A DNA stretch of 64,000 nucleotides, taken from positions 348,773 to 412,772 of the forward strand of contig JANBPK010000808.1 in the NCBI GenBank assembly GCA_027579435.1. Reading direction: 5' to 3'. Numbering within the stretch: the stretch's first letter is position 1; every line of letters begins with the position of its first letter. The notes below the pieces were generated by a model. That model did not search any database. It saw only the letters and a list, made by a program, of their open reading frames with translations, and was not told the DNA's origin. Below are positions 13,009-23,607 of the stretch, piece by piece. Position numbers and translations under genes: made by a program. This DNA comes from Candolleomyces eurysporus. Taxonomy: Eukaryota > Basidiomycota > Agaricomycetes > Agaricales > Psathyrellaceae.

Positions 13009-14929
13009 CTAGAAGAACATTTTGTCATAGCGATTCAAGCAAGAATACCATTCACGATCTGCAACCGATAAACGATCAGAAAAAAAAAACGCAAAAGAGA
13101 GCGGAAAGCTTACCAAAGTTCTGCTTTGGATCACAATAACACTTGCCCTTCTTATGTGCGTTACCTTGCGGGCAGTGCTGGAAGGGTTCATGCCGATAAC
13201 CAATGTCGTTGAAGAAATGCTGGATGGAAAGAAAAGGCGGTCAGAAAACTCCCGAACGAGCCCGGAATGTTTATGGTGGTCACAAGCTTACAATTTGCTC
13301 CTTCTTGGCGAAAAGTGCAGCACCAAGACTGTGGACGGGTGCATCACCCCAACGCTAGTAACAAATTATCCGGATTAGTGGGGAGCAAAAAGAGAGCACT
13401 GCAGTTCAAGACAAACCTCGTAATAGAAACCACCATTCTCGTCGAGGAAGTTGAAGAACTTCATGTAGGCTTCGCCTCTCCAGAGGTCCATGTCGGCGAT
13501 TTCGAAGTTACTCCAGACTATAGTGGAGAGGAGACGACGTCATTATGTGTACTAACTGAATGGTGAGAAAAAAAAAGAACGCACAGTGGCAGCGATTGTA
13601 AGTGGAGCCTCCGTCGTCAGAAATGAAGGACATTGCGTTGCCTTCGGTGACAAGTTCCGGGTGTTTGGTGGTGAATTCTGACGGTGATTTCTTTGTGAGA
13701 GGGGAACTCAGGGGATATTAAGTGAGGTCATATCTGACCTTTTACGGTTTTCCATAGCGTCGGGATAGTCGCCTCGTATTCGTAAAGAGAGATGGTGAAG
13801 CCTGAGAATAAAAGGATGAGAAAAAGCCGTTTCATGCAAACAGAGCGGTGATGACATACCGTAAACTTTGTTCTGGTCTTGCATCACGAGGAATGGGTCA
13901 TAATCGATGTCACAGAAGAACTTGATGTCAGGTCTGGTTCGAAACGATCAATGACCTGTGCAAGATAACACACGAACGAGGCGCTCACTCGACTCTGCAG
14001 AGGGGACGGGCATGAGCATCCGTTAAGAACTCGAAGCTGAATAGAGAACTGACCTCCAGTAGTATTTGAATTGCTGCATGAGCTCGTGACGGTAGAAGAA
14101 CTGCCGAAAGGGGAAGATGTGAGCGCGTGGTCATGAAGGGAAGCGCTTGAACTCACCCCAGAGTTGTATCGGCACATGTTACGATAGCTAGAGAAAACTG
14201 AGCGGTCTGCTTGGCGTGGGCATTATAGACCTTGACTTACGGGACGCTTCCTGGAGGTTGGTGAGCTGGAATCAGAGGGAAATCAAGAGCGCCACTAAAC
14301 GAACGAACCTCCATAAATGACATTATTCTTGACCATGTCCTCTCGCGCCTTGGTAGCCTTCTCCTCGTCAATCCAGTCGGGCTGGTTCCAGTGATCGCGA
14401 GGGATGAGACCAAAGTAGACTTCCGACTCGGTGATGGTTTTGACACGGCTGAGCACAAATGTTCAAATCCTGCGACTGAGGAGAAACAGATCAGGAAGGG
14501 GACTTACTCCTTGAACTCTTGAGTAAACTCTTCATCGTTTAAGAAGACGTATGGGTAGTGGAACTTGTTGTTCCATCGGTCCTCGAGTTGCTTGACGCTG
14601 CTAGTGACACCGTTGATATCACCATTGCGTGCTGGTGTCGGCGTAAGCCCGGTGCTGCGGCTGCGGATTGAGGTGGGCGCAATGGACGTACCTAGCATTA
14701 CGACGGTCGCATTTGCACGACGTCCCTGGGGAGAGGTAATGTTCTTCTTGACATAATAGTCGTCTGCTAAAGGAACCTTGTATGGTGGAACCTTGGGGCT
14801 GGTGATGCGGTCCTTGATAGTGGAGAGGGAGGTTGCACGTCCATAGCCTTCATGGGTGAAGGAGAGGATATAATGAAGACTGATGATGATGCCCAGCACC
14901 AGAAAAACGTAGCGCATTGGGGTCATCAT
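13009..14929 (-). CDS. GT15 alpha-1,2-mannosyltransferase (KRE2/MNT1 family), copy 1
   Basis: This is a type II Golgi membrane protein expected to transfer mannose from GDP-mannose onto O- and N-linked glycans of secreted proteins. The start [22 protein letters not shown] is a short cytoplasmic tail plus signal anchor. I prefer this Met pair to one 105 nt upstream because it directly precedes the anchor. A stem follows, then the GT15 domain, beginning [20 protein letters not shown] and [17 protein letters not shown]. The end carries [17 protein letters not shown] and [13 protein letters not shown], then [11 protein letters not shown]. There are many small introns. The gene lies directly downstream of a second GT15 gene on the same strand, and the shared exon motifs make them tandem paralogues. 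Confidence 0.88.
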
Positions 14930-15075
14930 CTTGGATGACGGCCAGCAGCTAGAAACTTGAACGATGGAGGAGAAGAAATCCGTCCCCGCTTGGCACCCAA
15001 TACTATCACTGCTGACAAAGCTATCCCGCGACACCGCATTCCCATCTACAATTAATACAACTTAGGGCTCCACTA

Positions 15076-16908
15076 CTATACAGAAGTTCCAAAGCCTGCC
15101 CTTCTCTGTCGATTATTCGGTTCACTCCAGTTTCTTCCAGGAAACAAGTCGAGGTACTTTCTTGTACATGAGTTGTAGTGGTGGTCTGCGTTGAGCCTGT
15201 TGAGACCGGACCCGACGCACGGAATTCTCAGACGGAGAATGCTCACCGAAAGTGTCCTGAGGGTTGCACGAACAGTGGCCATTATGCCAGTCTTCTCCCA
15301 CGGGGCAATGCTGGAAACCTTCGTGCCGATAACCGATATCGTTGAAAAAGTGCAGCTGTTCCCTGGCAGCAAAGAGAGAGACTGCAATGCTGTGGACGGG
15401 TGCGTCTCCCCATCTCTGCGTTGGATGAGCGGGTGCAAACAGGGTGCAAGAAAGTCAAGACTCACTTCGTAGTAGAACCCGCCTTTAGATTCGAGAAATT
15501 CATAGAATTTGGTATAGACCTCGCCTCTCCAAAAGTCCATGTCGGCGATTTCAAAGTTGCTCCAAACTTGTTCCATCAGGGAAGAAAAACGATACAAGCA
15601 AATCAACGTACAGTGGCACAGGTTGTAGTCTCTGCCAGAGTTGTCGCTCACAAAGCTTCGAGCATGTTGAGGGTGCAGCGCCTTGGGATTGTCGGCAAGG
15701 AATTCTGACGAGCTCAATGAGAACCCGACGAACAGTGAAACGGGGTATACTACCTTTGACGGCGTCCCATAGTGTTGGAATAGTCTGTGGCCATTCCACC
15801 AGAGAGATAGTAAAGCCTGAGGAGGTTGAGAAGATGTAAAATGGGTAGAGGATCGAATCAAGTACCATAAACTTTGTTGTTATCCTCCATGAACTTGAAG
15901 GGGTCGTAGTTGAGGTTGCAGAAGTATCCGACATTCGGCCTGAGGGCATTGCTAAGGGGTTGTGTTGTCCATGCATAACAGCGACTTACTCGATTCTGTG
16001 AAGATATAAACCCATGTACCTTCCAGACTGGCAAGAAATTGCTTACCTCCAGTAATATCGGTAAGGTTGGAGGAGTTCATGGCGATAAAAGAACTGAGAT
16101 GACGGATAAGCCGAATGAGAAATTATCCAAAGCAATATGCCAACTTACTCCCGAGTTGAAGCCACACATATTGCGATAACTGAAAATAACAAGGTGATGA
16201 GATATGTGTAAACCTTCTCAATGGGTGGCCTTACGGAACGCTTCCTTCAAATAAAATATTAGAAAGAAACTTCTGCGAGATCGCGGTCCACATACCTGCA
16301 TAGATGATACCTTGAGCGGCCATCTTTGCCCGTTCAGCCGAAGCCTTCTCTTCGTCGATCCATGAAGGCTGATTCCAGTGCTCCGGGGGTACCTGCCCGA
16401 AAGATATAGGAGAGTCCGTGATAACAGCCACTCGCCTTCCACAGCAATATCAGTAGGCGAGCACACGCAGAGACAACGACGAGCCCACTCTTTGAACGCT
16501 TGAGTGAAGGGCTGGTCGTTGAGAAGCACCCATGGGTATCGATAGTTTTCGTTAAATCGGTCTTCAATTTGTCGGATGCTAGATATGACGCCTTCCAACT
16601 CGTTGTTCCTGCAGAGCATAACAAACGTTGCGTTTGCCAGGATGGGTGCATCTTCAGCACTGGGGCTTATCAACCGAGATGGCACTTGACTCGAAGGATG
16701 CTGGCGGAGACTGAGGAGGTTTTTCACCAGTCGATAGTCATCCACGAAAAAGCCNAAATATCAAGTGGGCAGAGATCTGTCTTTAATGGTGGGTACCGTG
16801 CCACGAACGAAAAAAAAATAGACACACGATGACACAGAGAAGTATGAGAACGACCCGCCTTCCAGAAGGACTGGATAACTTGAAGACTGAAGTGAAAGGG
16901 ATGGCCAT
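15076..16908 (-). CDS. GT15 alpha-1,2-mannosyltransferase (KRE2/MNT1 family), copy 2
   Basis: This is the tandem paralogue of the gene at 13009-14929, with the same predicted Golgi mannosyltransferase role. The body is clear: VISSIRQIEDRFNENYRYPW, VLLNDQPFTQAF, then [19 protein letters not shown] and GHCSCNPQDTFD, ending in SCTRKYLDLFPGRNW and GFGTSV. The N-terminus is the weak part. A signal anchor starts at 16908 (MAIPFTSVFKLSSPSGRR, then VVLILLCVIVCLFFF) but runs into a T9 run on this strand. Past it, TIKDRSLPT matches the stem of copy 1 and is followed by an in-frame TGA and an N (16755) before VDDYRLVKN. This could be a missed intron, sequencing indels or real decay of the 5' end. The enzyme identity is secure; the start model is not. 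Confidence 0.8.
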
Positions 16909-17387
16909 GTTCCTCTCCAAGAGAGGCACAGTAGATCACAGTATAAAGAGAAGATGAGACCGGGAGCCAGGCCAGGGGCCAATTTTTGCTAGAGACCTAG
17001 TAACAGCGACATAATTAGAAACAGCGGATTGCGTCCTCCCCATGCCCGCGATAGCATGGAATGGGGCCGGAAGAGTGGAATTTGATTAGGCGAGGCCATG
17101 GGTGCTATGGAAGCGAGAAACANTTTTTTTAATCGGCCAATTTGTGGAGCAGAATCAGATTGAACGAATATTAGGATGCCAGTTGCCAGACTTGTCCAGA
17201 GTCGAAATACTGCACTCGAGAGCTGCAAGACTAGCGCCATGAAATCATCATGTCAAAGTTCAACTCGGCTTATTCACGGCTGACTGTTTGCACATGTTTG
17301 GTTTAGTTTTTTCCATGGCCGACGAAAGGTGTGCGCTGTACCGTATACGTATTGGGTTCTCCGTGACCAACTCTGGCAAGGCAAGCA
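16909..17387. promoter_or_regulatory. Divergent intergenic region, GT15 copy 2 / TOM40
   Basis: This 479-nt region lies between two divergently transcribed genes and must contain both promoters. It includes one N (17123) beside a T run. Short open frames in it have no recognisable content and no continuity with either neighbour. I identify no specific regulatory box. Confidence 0.4.
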
Positions 17388-18646
17388 ATGGCATCCATCG
17401 ACGAAAAGCCCGTTCCTCCCCCTGCTCCACCGTCGNCCCCCCGCTCCGGTAGCATCCTCCTACTTCAACCCCATTTCTCCCTTCTTCAACGCGTACGACC
17501 GTTTCGCGTCATGGCGGAGAGACCTGGGGCTGCCACATCCTGGCTCCGTTGAAAGCCTTGGTAAGGAGGTCAAGGGTGAGTGTCCTTCCTTCTCACTTGC
17601 TGGCCGTTTCTGAACGTATAACAGCAACACACCTCTCCACCTATATTTTCGATGGTGCAAGAGCCGACATCACCAAGACCTTCTCCATGAATCCCTTGTT
17701 CCAGGCGACGCATTCGTTTGCACTTGGCTCCCAGACAGCCCCTCCTTCGTACAACTTTACTGCTATTTATGCAACTCCCTCCGTATGTGTATCAAGTTGC
17801 CGTGCCAGCGCATAGGCTCACAACCCTCTAGGTTTTCATGCAGGGTGGCGTTGACCACGAAGGCAACGTCAACGGTCGCTTCAACCGTGGTTGGTCACCA
17901 AACAACGTCACCAAGTTCCATGCACAGGTAATTTGGTGCTCTTGAATCTCTGTCCGCAATCTCACCACCGTTCCCCCATGCAGTTTTCCCAGCAGGTTGG
18001 TCACAACATGATCCAGGCCGAGCAGGAGTACCAGGGTGCAGACTTCAACGTGAACCTTAAAGCCATCAACCCCTGGCCAACTGACTTGACCGGAATCTAT
18101 GTCGGAAGCTATTTGCAATCCTTCACCAAAAATCTGGCCCTCGGTGTCGAATCCGTTTTCCAACGGCCAACTCCCGATACAAGCGAACAAATAACATCCT
18201 ACCTTGCTAGGTACACTAGCAGCGACAAAAGCTGGATTGCAACCACCCAGTTCCAGGGTGCTGGTGTTATGACTGCTACATACTGGCAAAAGCTCAGTGA
18301 GCGCGTTGAGGCTGCTGCTGAGCTCCAGGTAGTGGCTACTCCCACTCGCCGTGACGCAATTGCCACCCTTGGAGCCAAATACGACCTTCGGGCTGCATCG
18401 TTCAAGGCGCAGCTGGACTCGACAGGAAAAGTGTCTGCGTTGCTGGAACAGCGATTCACTCCTACCTTCTCCTTCCTCGTTGCAGGAGAGATCGATCACT
18501 TCAAGGTATGTCGTCTCTAGCGTATGATGGTTTGGTCATTTTGCTGACCCCGCGCTTAGAACGCAGCTAAAGTCGGTGTTGGTGTGATGATTGAGGGAAC
18601 TAGCTTGACACCTGAGGAGATGGGCTACCCACCTGAGATGCAATAA
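17388..18646 (+). CDS. TOM40: Mitochondrial import channel Tom40
   Basis: Tom40 is the beta-barrel pore of the mitochondrial outer-membrane translocase and the entry gate for most imported proteins. The start at 17388 (MASIDEKPVPPPAPP) gives the usual short Pro-rich N-tail, followed by YFNPISPFFNAYDRFASWRR, LGLPHPGSVESLGKEVK and the barrel with IFDGARADITKTFSMNPLFQ and HSFALGS. The C-terminus holds KVGVGVMIEGTSLTPEEMGY. Introns fall near 17575, 17785, 17930 and 18510. The N at 17436 breaks the frame between the start exon and the conserved region; ignoring it restores one continuous reading frame, so I treat it as an extra base. VDAC is excluded because the GARADxTK and LGS signatures belong to Tom40. 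Confidence 0.92.
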
Positions 18647-18795
18647 TTAGACTGTCGTATTACCTTAATTGTTTTCCCTAATACTACCATCGCTATCCCC
18701 GCTACTCACTCACCATAGATCCACGGCACCTTATTGTGCATTATTTTGTCGAGCGCTCACTGAACTTCGAATTATGATGCTATTTAAGCGCTCCG

Positions 18796-18801
18796 CACGT
18801 G
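18796..18801. promoter_or_regulatory. CACGTG E-box upstream of the ABC ATPase gene
   Basis: A palindromic CACGTG lies 26 nt before the start codon at 18827. CACGTG is the core site of bHLH factors such as Cbf1 in fungi. Function here is inferred from position and from recurrence of the motif at other promoters in this window. Confidence 0.35.
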
Positions 18802-18826
18802 TTCTACGCGAGGTATACTTTGCATC

Positions 18827-19799
18827 ATGCCCTCACCACTGCTCGAGCTCGTTGAAGTCTCTCAGACCATCGCGAACGGAGACGTCCTTTTTGACGATAT
18901 CAATTTGAAGATTTACGAAGGTTCGTCTTCTTCCAGGCCCCGCATGTGTACAGAGAAGCGATAGATCCTGACCGAATCGCAGGTGACGTCGTTGTGCTCC
19001 ATGGAAAGAGCGGGACGGGAAAGAGCACCTTGTTAAAGTGCATCGCCCATTTGGTCGTTCATCAGGGACATATTCTGTATCGCGGAAAGTGAGCTCGCTC
19101 TCTACCCTTGTTAGCACACAACCGACAGCTGATATCATCTCTGAAGAACTCCTTCGCAAGTTGGTATGTCTGATCAGGAATTGAGATATCTGGAAAAAAG
19201 GAACTAAAACCGATCTTGTCGACTCGCAGGTATCCCATTGTTCAGAACCAGAGTTCTGTACGTCCCACAGAGGCCGTCGCTGCTCCCCGGAACTCCCAGC
19301 GACTTCCTACGAACGATACTGGGCCTCAACACCCACCAAGCGCACCTCAGGGCTTCAGGAGACGACTTTGACACCGTCCTCCAGCGCGCTACAGACATCG
19401 CCGGCGGCTGGGGCATAAACTCCAAGCTCTGGGACAGGGCGTGGTCCCATCTGAGCGGCGGCGAGGCCCAAAGGTTGCTGCTCGCTGCAGCGATCGCTCT
19501 CGATACCGCAGAGGTCCTCCTCCTGGACGGTGAGTGATCCCTGCCTCCACGCTCCGTGCAACGCTGACCGACTGCGCACTCGTACTCGTACAGAGCCAAC
19601 TTCGGCACTCGACTCCGAGTCAGCGCTGCGAGTCGAAGAGTTCCTAATGAACAGGCTCAACTCTGAACTATCAACCCTTCGATCATTGGTTTGGATCACT
19701 CACTCGCCGGAGCAAGGGAGAAGGGTTGGGACGAGATTTGTGCAGTTCTCGAGTGGAACATGTGCTGAGGACTCCCCGACGTCGAGTATCTCTGTTTGA
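18827..19799 (+). CDS. Stand-alone ABC ATPase domain protein
   Basis: This is a small soluble ABC protein with one nucleotide-binding domain and no membrane segment. In order it shows Walker A (GKSGTGKST), a Q-loop region (VLYVPQRPSLLPGT), the signature LSGGEAQR, and Walker B with the D-loop (LLLD, intron, EPTSALDS), then an H-loop His (WITHS). It ends EDSPTSSISV. Introns follow IYEG, the RGK codon region and LLLD. Size and layout resemble bacterial FetA/YbbL and plant STAR1-type ATPases, which pair with a separate membrane partner. No such partner gene is adjacent. The substrate is unknown and the STAR1/FetA analogy is my inference. A CACGTG motif lies at 18796-18801, just upstream of the start. 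Confidence 0.82.
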
Positions 19800-19949
19800 G
19801 AATTTCAAGAATATTTTTGCGCTTTATCATGCCCCCCCTCTCGCGAAAGAGCTCTCCAACCAGTTGTCTCCAACCAGCTGTTTTCAGCAAGTTAAAAGGG
19901 GCCGCTTTGGCGTCTGGCTCATGGTGTTCTAATGCGCTAGTCCTGCAAT

Positions 19950-20034
19950 GCCCGTATAGCTCAGTCGGTAGAGCATTGTACTTATGTGGATAACGGATAT
20001 GCAAGGGTCTCGAGTTCGATTCTCGATATGGGCA
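19950..20034 (+). tRNA. tRNA-Ile (anticodon UAU) with 12-nt intron
   Basis: A complete cloverleaf can be folded. The acceptor arms GCCCGTA and TATGGGC pair over 7 bp with discriminator A. The D-arm is GCTC/GAGC, the anticodon stem TTGTA/TGCAA, and the T-arm TCGAG-TTCGATT-CTCGA. The anticodon TAT is at 19983-19985, followed by G37 and a 12-nt intron at 19987-19998 in the canonical position after base 37. It decodes the rare AUA codon. tRNA-Ile(UAU) genes commonly carry introns in eukaryotes. The internal A box (TAGCTCAGTCGG) and B box (GTTCGATTC) are present, and a T8 run follows directly. Confidence 0.95.
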
Positions 20035-20035
20035 C

Positions 20036-20043
20036 TTTTTTTT
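20036..20043 (+). terminator. RNA polymerase III terminator of tRNA-Ile
   Basis: A run of eight T begins two bases after the mature tRNA end, followed by further T-rich sequence. This is the normal Pol III stop signal. Confidence 0.85.
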
Positions 20044-20180
20044 ATTTTCTTTCTATCGTGGGCTCTCTGATCAGACGAGGCTCCCTCCCTCTTTCTTGTT
20101 TTCTTCGTTAGGTTCATAGGGGATTCAAGCAAAGAGGGACCCCAGAAGCAGGGTATATACATGAGTTTGTGGGTATATAT

Positions 20181-21518
20181 CTACCAGACATTCACGATCT
20201 CGGACTCGTGTGTCATGACACCGACATCGTGTCGAATGGGATTGATGCGAGGATAGACAAACTGGAAGCATTATTAACACCATGGACTCGTTGAATGAGA
20301 GATTACTTACTCCTTCGTTATACTCGGACATTACTTCTGCTGCAATGAGCTCTTTATCTTTCATCAGTGTCTTGTAGGTGAATATTAGTAGATTTAGCTG
20401 AACCGGGGTGATTTAGAGGCTGCGGCATCGACGCATAGATGTTGAGAGAACGCACTGTGATGGTCAACAATCCCATACTGATCAGCATCATGATCCAGTT
20501 GGAACTGTTTGTAGCAAGCCACAAGAAGGCGTGTACGGGAGAATATAAACTGAAGAGCTGGAGTTCGAGGTCGCCTGGCGCCCACACCTCCAGTTCCTGG
20601 ACCCTGGAAGAATTTGAATTGGGATAGGCCAGGTTTTGAGGGGGCGATAGGTTTAGAAGGAACCTCCATGTCATAACGAATAGGCGCCATCCTGTGCGTA
20701 GAACACGTTTCCACAAGGCCTTTGTAGGAGCACGGAGCTGATCCCAGTCTTTGGAGACGAATTTGGCGTTGGGGGAGGACACCATGTCCTGTTTGCGGTG
20801 GAAGTGGTATTTCCTCGTCCGGCTGAATAGGTAAGCGGCATTGCCGAATGCAGCGACGATGAGGATCAGCGTAAAGAGGGTGGACTGATAGCAGAAAGCG
20901 TGAGTTTGGGGCGATTGTAATTGGCTGAAGAGAACATACCCAGTCTATCCAGGTGTCGTCTTCTTCGACGTAAATGTCGTCCCAGTGGGAGGCGCGCCGA
21001 TATTGACCGACACGTAATAAGAAGTGGGTGAAGTGCATCGTGCCAGCAATGAGTCGCGACGAAGTCCTTGCGGAGGGAAGTGGTAGGTTCTGCGGGAACA
21101 TTGAGAGGTGGAAAGCGATCGATGAAGGCAGATCTTGCATCCTGGAACAGAAGAATAACTAAAGACGGCCTGCATCTATTGCACGGGTGGCCACCCACCG
21201 TTGCCATAAACTCTTTTTGCGAACGAGTGCCTTCCTCGGGGTCTTGGGGGTGGCGGGGACCGAGGCCATGCTCTTGCGAGCCTTTCTTTGGAGAGGAGTT
21301 CCATACGGGGGCGCTTGGTGTGTGCGGACAGCTTCCCAATCGAATGGGACAGAGGCAGAAAGCGAGGGTGCCGAGGCTGGCGACCGATACACGCCAATGG
21401 AGACTCGGTTGCGGGGCGTTGACGGCAGAGCGGGACCACCATTTGCGCTTTGTGGGCTGCGGGGCGAGCCGGGGACAGTGGCAGCGTGATTTTCATGGGC
21501 TAGTCGTCGGAGAGACAT
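20181..21518 (-). CDS. Nuclear rim protein, Nur1/Mug154-like (DUF2418)
   Basis: This is a predicted inner nuclear membrane protein. Nur1 of budding yeast anchors rDNA and silent chromatin at the nuclear envelope together with Heh1. The start MSLRRLAHENHAATVPGSPR opens a basic Ser/Pro-rich N-tail. After an intron come DIYVEEDDTWIDW, a membrane segment (TLFTLILIVAAFGNAAYLF), the conserved core LEVWAPGDLELQLFSLYSPV and further membrane helices (NWIMMLISMGLLTIT, LNLLIFTY). The C-terminal part reads MKDKELIAAEVMSEYNEG, then FVYPRINPIRHDVGVMTHES. Introns sit after TWIDW, LLTIT and EYNEG. The assignment rests on the remembered DUF2418 pattern, including the RHDV-MTH end, so it is probable rather than certain. 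The start codon is 377 nt from a divergent gene, with three CACGTG sites between. Confidence 0.65.
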
Positions 21519-21895
21519 GGCTGGCGGCGTACAAAGCCAGAGGAGGGCAAACAAACACGTCCTCGGGAGTCGGGTCGACGTCGGTTCGGATACAATGGGA
21601 AAAGTTACGACACGTGACACGTGTATTTGGTGCGTGACACAACACGTGTTGGTTGAACAATGAAAATGGAAGCAGATATCAAGGCTCTGCTGGCGCTTGC
21701 TCTTGTCCTCCCATCTTCTCTTCCTTCCACATTCTGCGCTACCCAACGTCTTCTTTCCCCAGCCCTTTTTTCCACCACGTCGATCCTACGCCCTACCACC
21801 ACCACTACCTCCTTGTCGCCTAGTTCTTCAATTAGCGGTCAGTCTCTGTTTTTGCTGGCTTTGCTGAGGCCCCTGCTCACTCTCACACAGTAAGG
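21519..21895. promoter_or_regulatory. Divergent promoter with three CACGTG palindromes
   Basis: Between the Nur1-like start (21518, -) and the transmembrane protein start (21896, +), CACGTG occurs at 21611-21616, 21618-21623 and 21643-21648, three copies within 38 nt. The first reads as GTCACGTG on the minus strand, which matches the Cbf1/CDEI-type consensus. An open frame starting at 21661 covers a Leu/Thr-rich stretch but ends in the 5' leader and looks non-coding. The clustering is direct observation; factor binding is inference. Confidence 0.5.
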
Positions 21896-23228
21896 ATGGC
21901 CGGACAATCTTCCTCGCACCACGATGAACGTCGCCACCGAAGCGACAGAGACCGCGAACGGTCTTCCTCCTCCCACCACCACAGTCGTACCATCTCCTCC
22001 ACCACCCTTCTCCTCGTCCTTTCCTTGGTTCTTGCTGTCCTTGCTGTGATGCTTTCCCTTCCCTCAGGAGGAAGTGCTGCATCCGGCGCTTCCGAGCAGG
22101 CCGGTGGTATTGGAGGCTTCTTCTCCCCCAAGCGCTCCTCGGGCCTCATCACTCGCGAAAGCGCAGTGGCCCATCGTGAGGCCGAAGTCGCCCGACGTGA
22201 AGCTGAGCTTCTCGTTGGTGCCCCCGGTGGCGTCATCCCCCCTACCGCTGCCCTTGCGTGCCCCCCCATGCATGGCTGTCACCACCATCGAAACTGTCAC
22301 CCCTCCCGCCCAAACAATCATCAAGGAAATCGTCAAGGAGGATTCTCTCACTCCTCCTGGATGGCAGAGCCCTCGCATCGAAGACATGATCGAACGAGAG
22401 CTCAAGATTGCTGAGCGCGAGCGCGACATCAGCAAGCGTGAAGAGCAAGTCAACCGCCGTGAGCACGACGCCGCTCGTCGTGAGTCGTGGATCATGGAGC
22501 AACTCATGTAAGTGTACCTTCTTGCTACTGTCCGTGTACCATCATACTCATGCATACTCTCAGCGCCTTTGGAAACGAACCACCTCAACATGTCGAGGAG
22601 GAATATGTTTATGAACCTGTTGGAGCGAAACGAAAAGCCAAGGTACCGCCGCCCACTCCGCGCCGTTCCGAGCTTTGAGACGAAGGGAGGCTCCGACGAC
22701 TTTGCCAATTTTCCAGTCCGTATGGTCCTTCATACCCCCTCTCCTTCGTCCGGGCTTGGGGGACTACGGTCATCTACTTCGTCCCCCTTGTCATCTGCGG
22801 GCCGCTGGCTATATAATGCTTCGATCGCGTTCTTTTATGGGGCGTCGCGACGCGTTTACTACCACGTGATGGTTCATTCAACTGCATCGTCTATAGCCGG
22901 CGGTCCCGTCCATTATCTCCGTAATTGAACATATCACTGATTCTGTCTTTCTTTTTAGATCCAAGAACTTCCTCCAATTGTCGTTTCCGAATACGCTTAT
23001 GGCACCAAAACCATCATACAATCTCAATCTATTAATCTCCCTCCTGCTGCTAGCACACGTCTTGCCCCTTTCCCTACTCCTGAACCTGCTATGTCCTCAA
23101 CAACGGAATCAAGTCCCCGCACGACCGCTGTCGAAATTATCCGCGATGAGGGACCAAGAACCATCGTACGCCCACCTGCTCGGCCTGCGGCGAGACGAAT
23201 CCCCGCTCCTCCAGGTGATTGGTGGTAA
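21896..23228 (+). CDS. Orphan single-pass membrane protein with charged coiled coil
   Basis: I do not recognise this family. The start MAGQSSSHHDERRHRSDRD opens a His/Arg/Ser-rich cytoplasmic-type tail. One membrane helix follows (TTLLLVLSLVLAVLAVML), then a strongly heptad-like charged stretch (EAEVARREAELL, then RELKIAERERDISKREEQVN), predicted to form a coiled coil. An intron at the codon after MEQL precedes FGNEPPQHVEEEYVYEPVG. A phase-0 intron at 22643-22958 then joins RKAK to IQELPPIVVSEYAYGTKTI and a Pro-rich tail ending IPAPPGDWW. If that 316-nt intron is retained, translation stops early at SEL (22678). The frame slips between the C6 run at 22237-22242 and the C7 run at 22261-22267. 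A scaffold or tether role is possible but unsupported. Confidence 0.6.
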
Positions 23229-23607
23229 ACGATGTTGATCATCTTTATGTTCTTGCACCCTTTTTTGTTTTGACAGCCATGGACTCTTCGCTCTATTTTC
23301 ATTTGCCGTAGCATTTGCTACGTTTTTCTTTTTGTTACGAAATACACGGCTGAGTAGAGTTCAGACCGCCACGACAAGATTGATCAGTACATAGCATTGG
23401 TAGTTAGTGATGACATGTAGTACTAGTAGGATATGTATTGGTCTGACGATTTTTAATACACTGCTCACGAACGTTTCCATTGATTTTGCCGTTCCGTTCC
23501 GCTCTGAGTGTCAAAGCAAATGGCTTTTGATGCGATTTACGTAAGAAGCCTAGTACTGAGTGTTTGCACTTGTGAACTTCGTCCTGACGTTCAAACTAAC
23601 CCAAGTC

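Noticed and set aside
17388..18646. VDAC/porin as alternative name for the beta-barrel gene
   Set aside because: The IFDGARADITKTFSMNP and HSFALGS blocks are Tom40 signatures.
21611..21648. Centromere CDEI element
   Set aside because: The GTCACGTG match alone is not enough: no AT-rich core or CDEIII-like partner is nearby, and basidiomycete centromeres are regional and gene-poor.
21661..21893. Leu/Thr-rich frame upstream of the orphan membrane protein, resembling a signal peptide
   Set aside because: It ends at a TAA two nucleotides before the main start at 21896 and reads like a C/T-rich leader; at most an upstream ORF.
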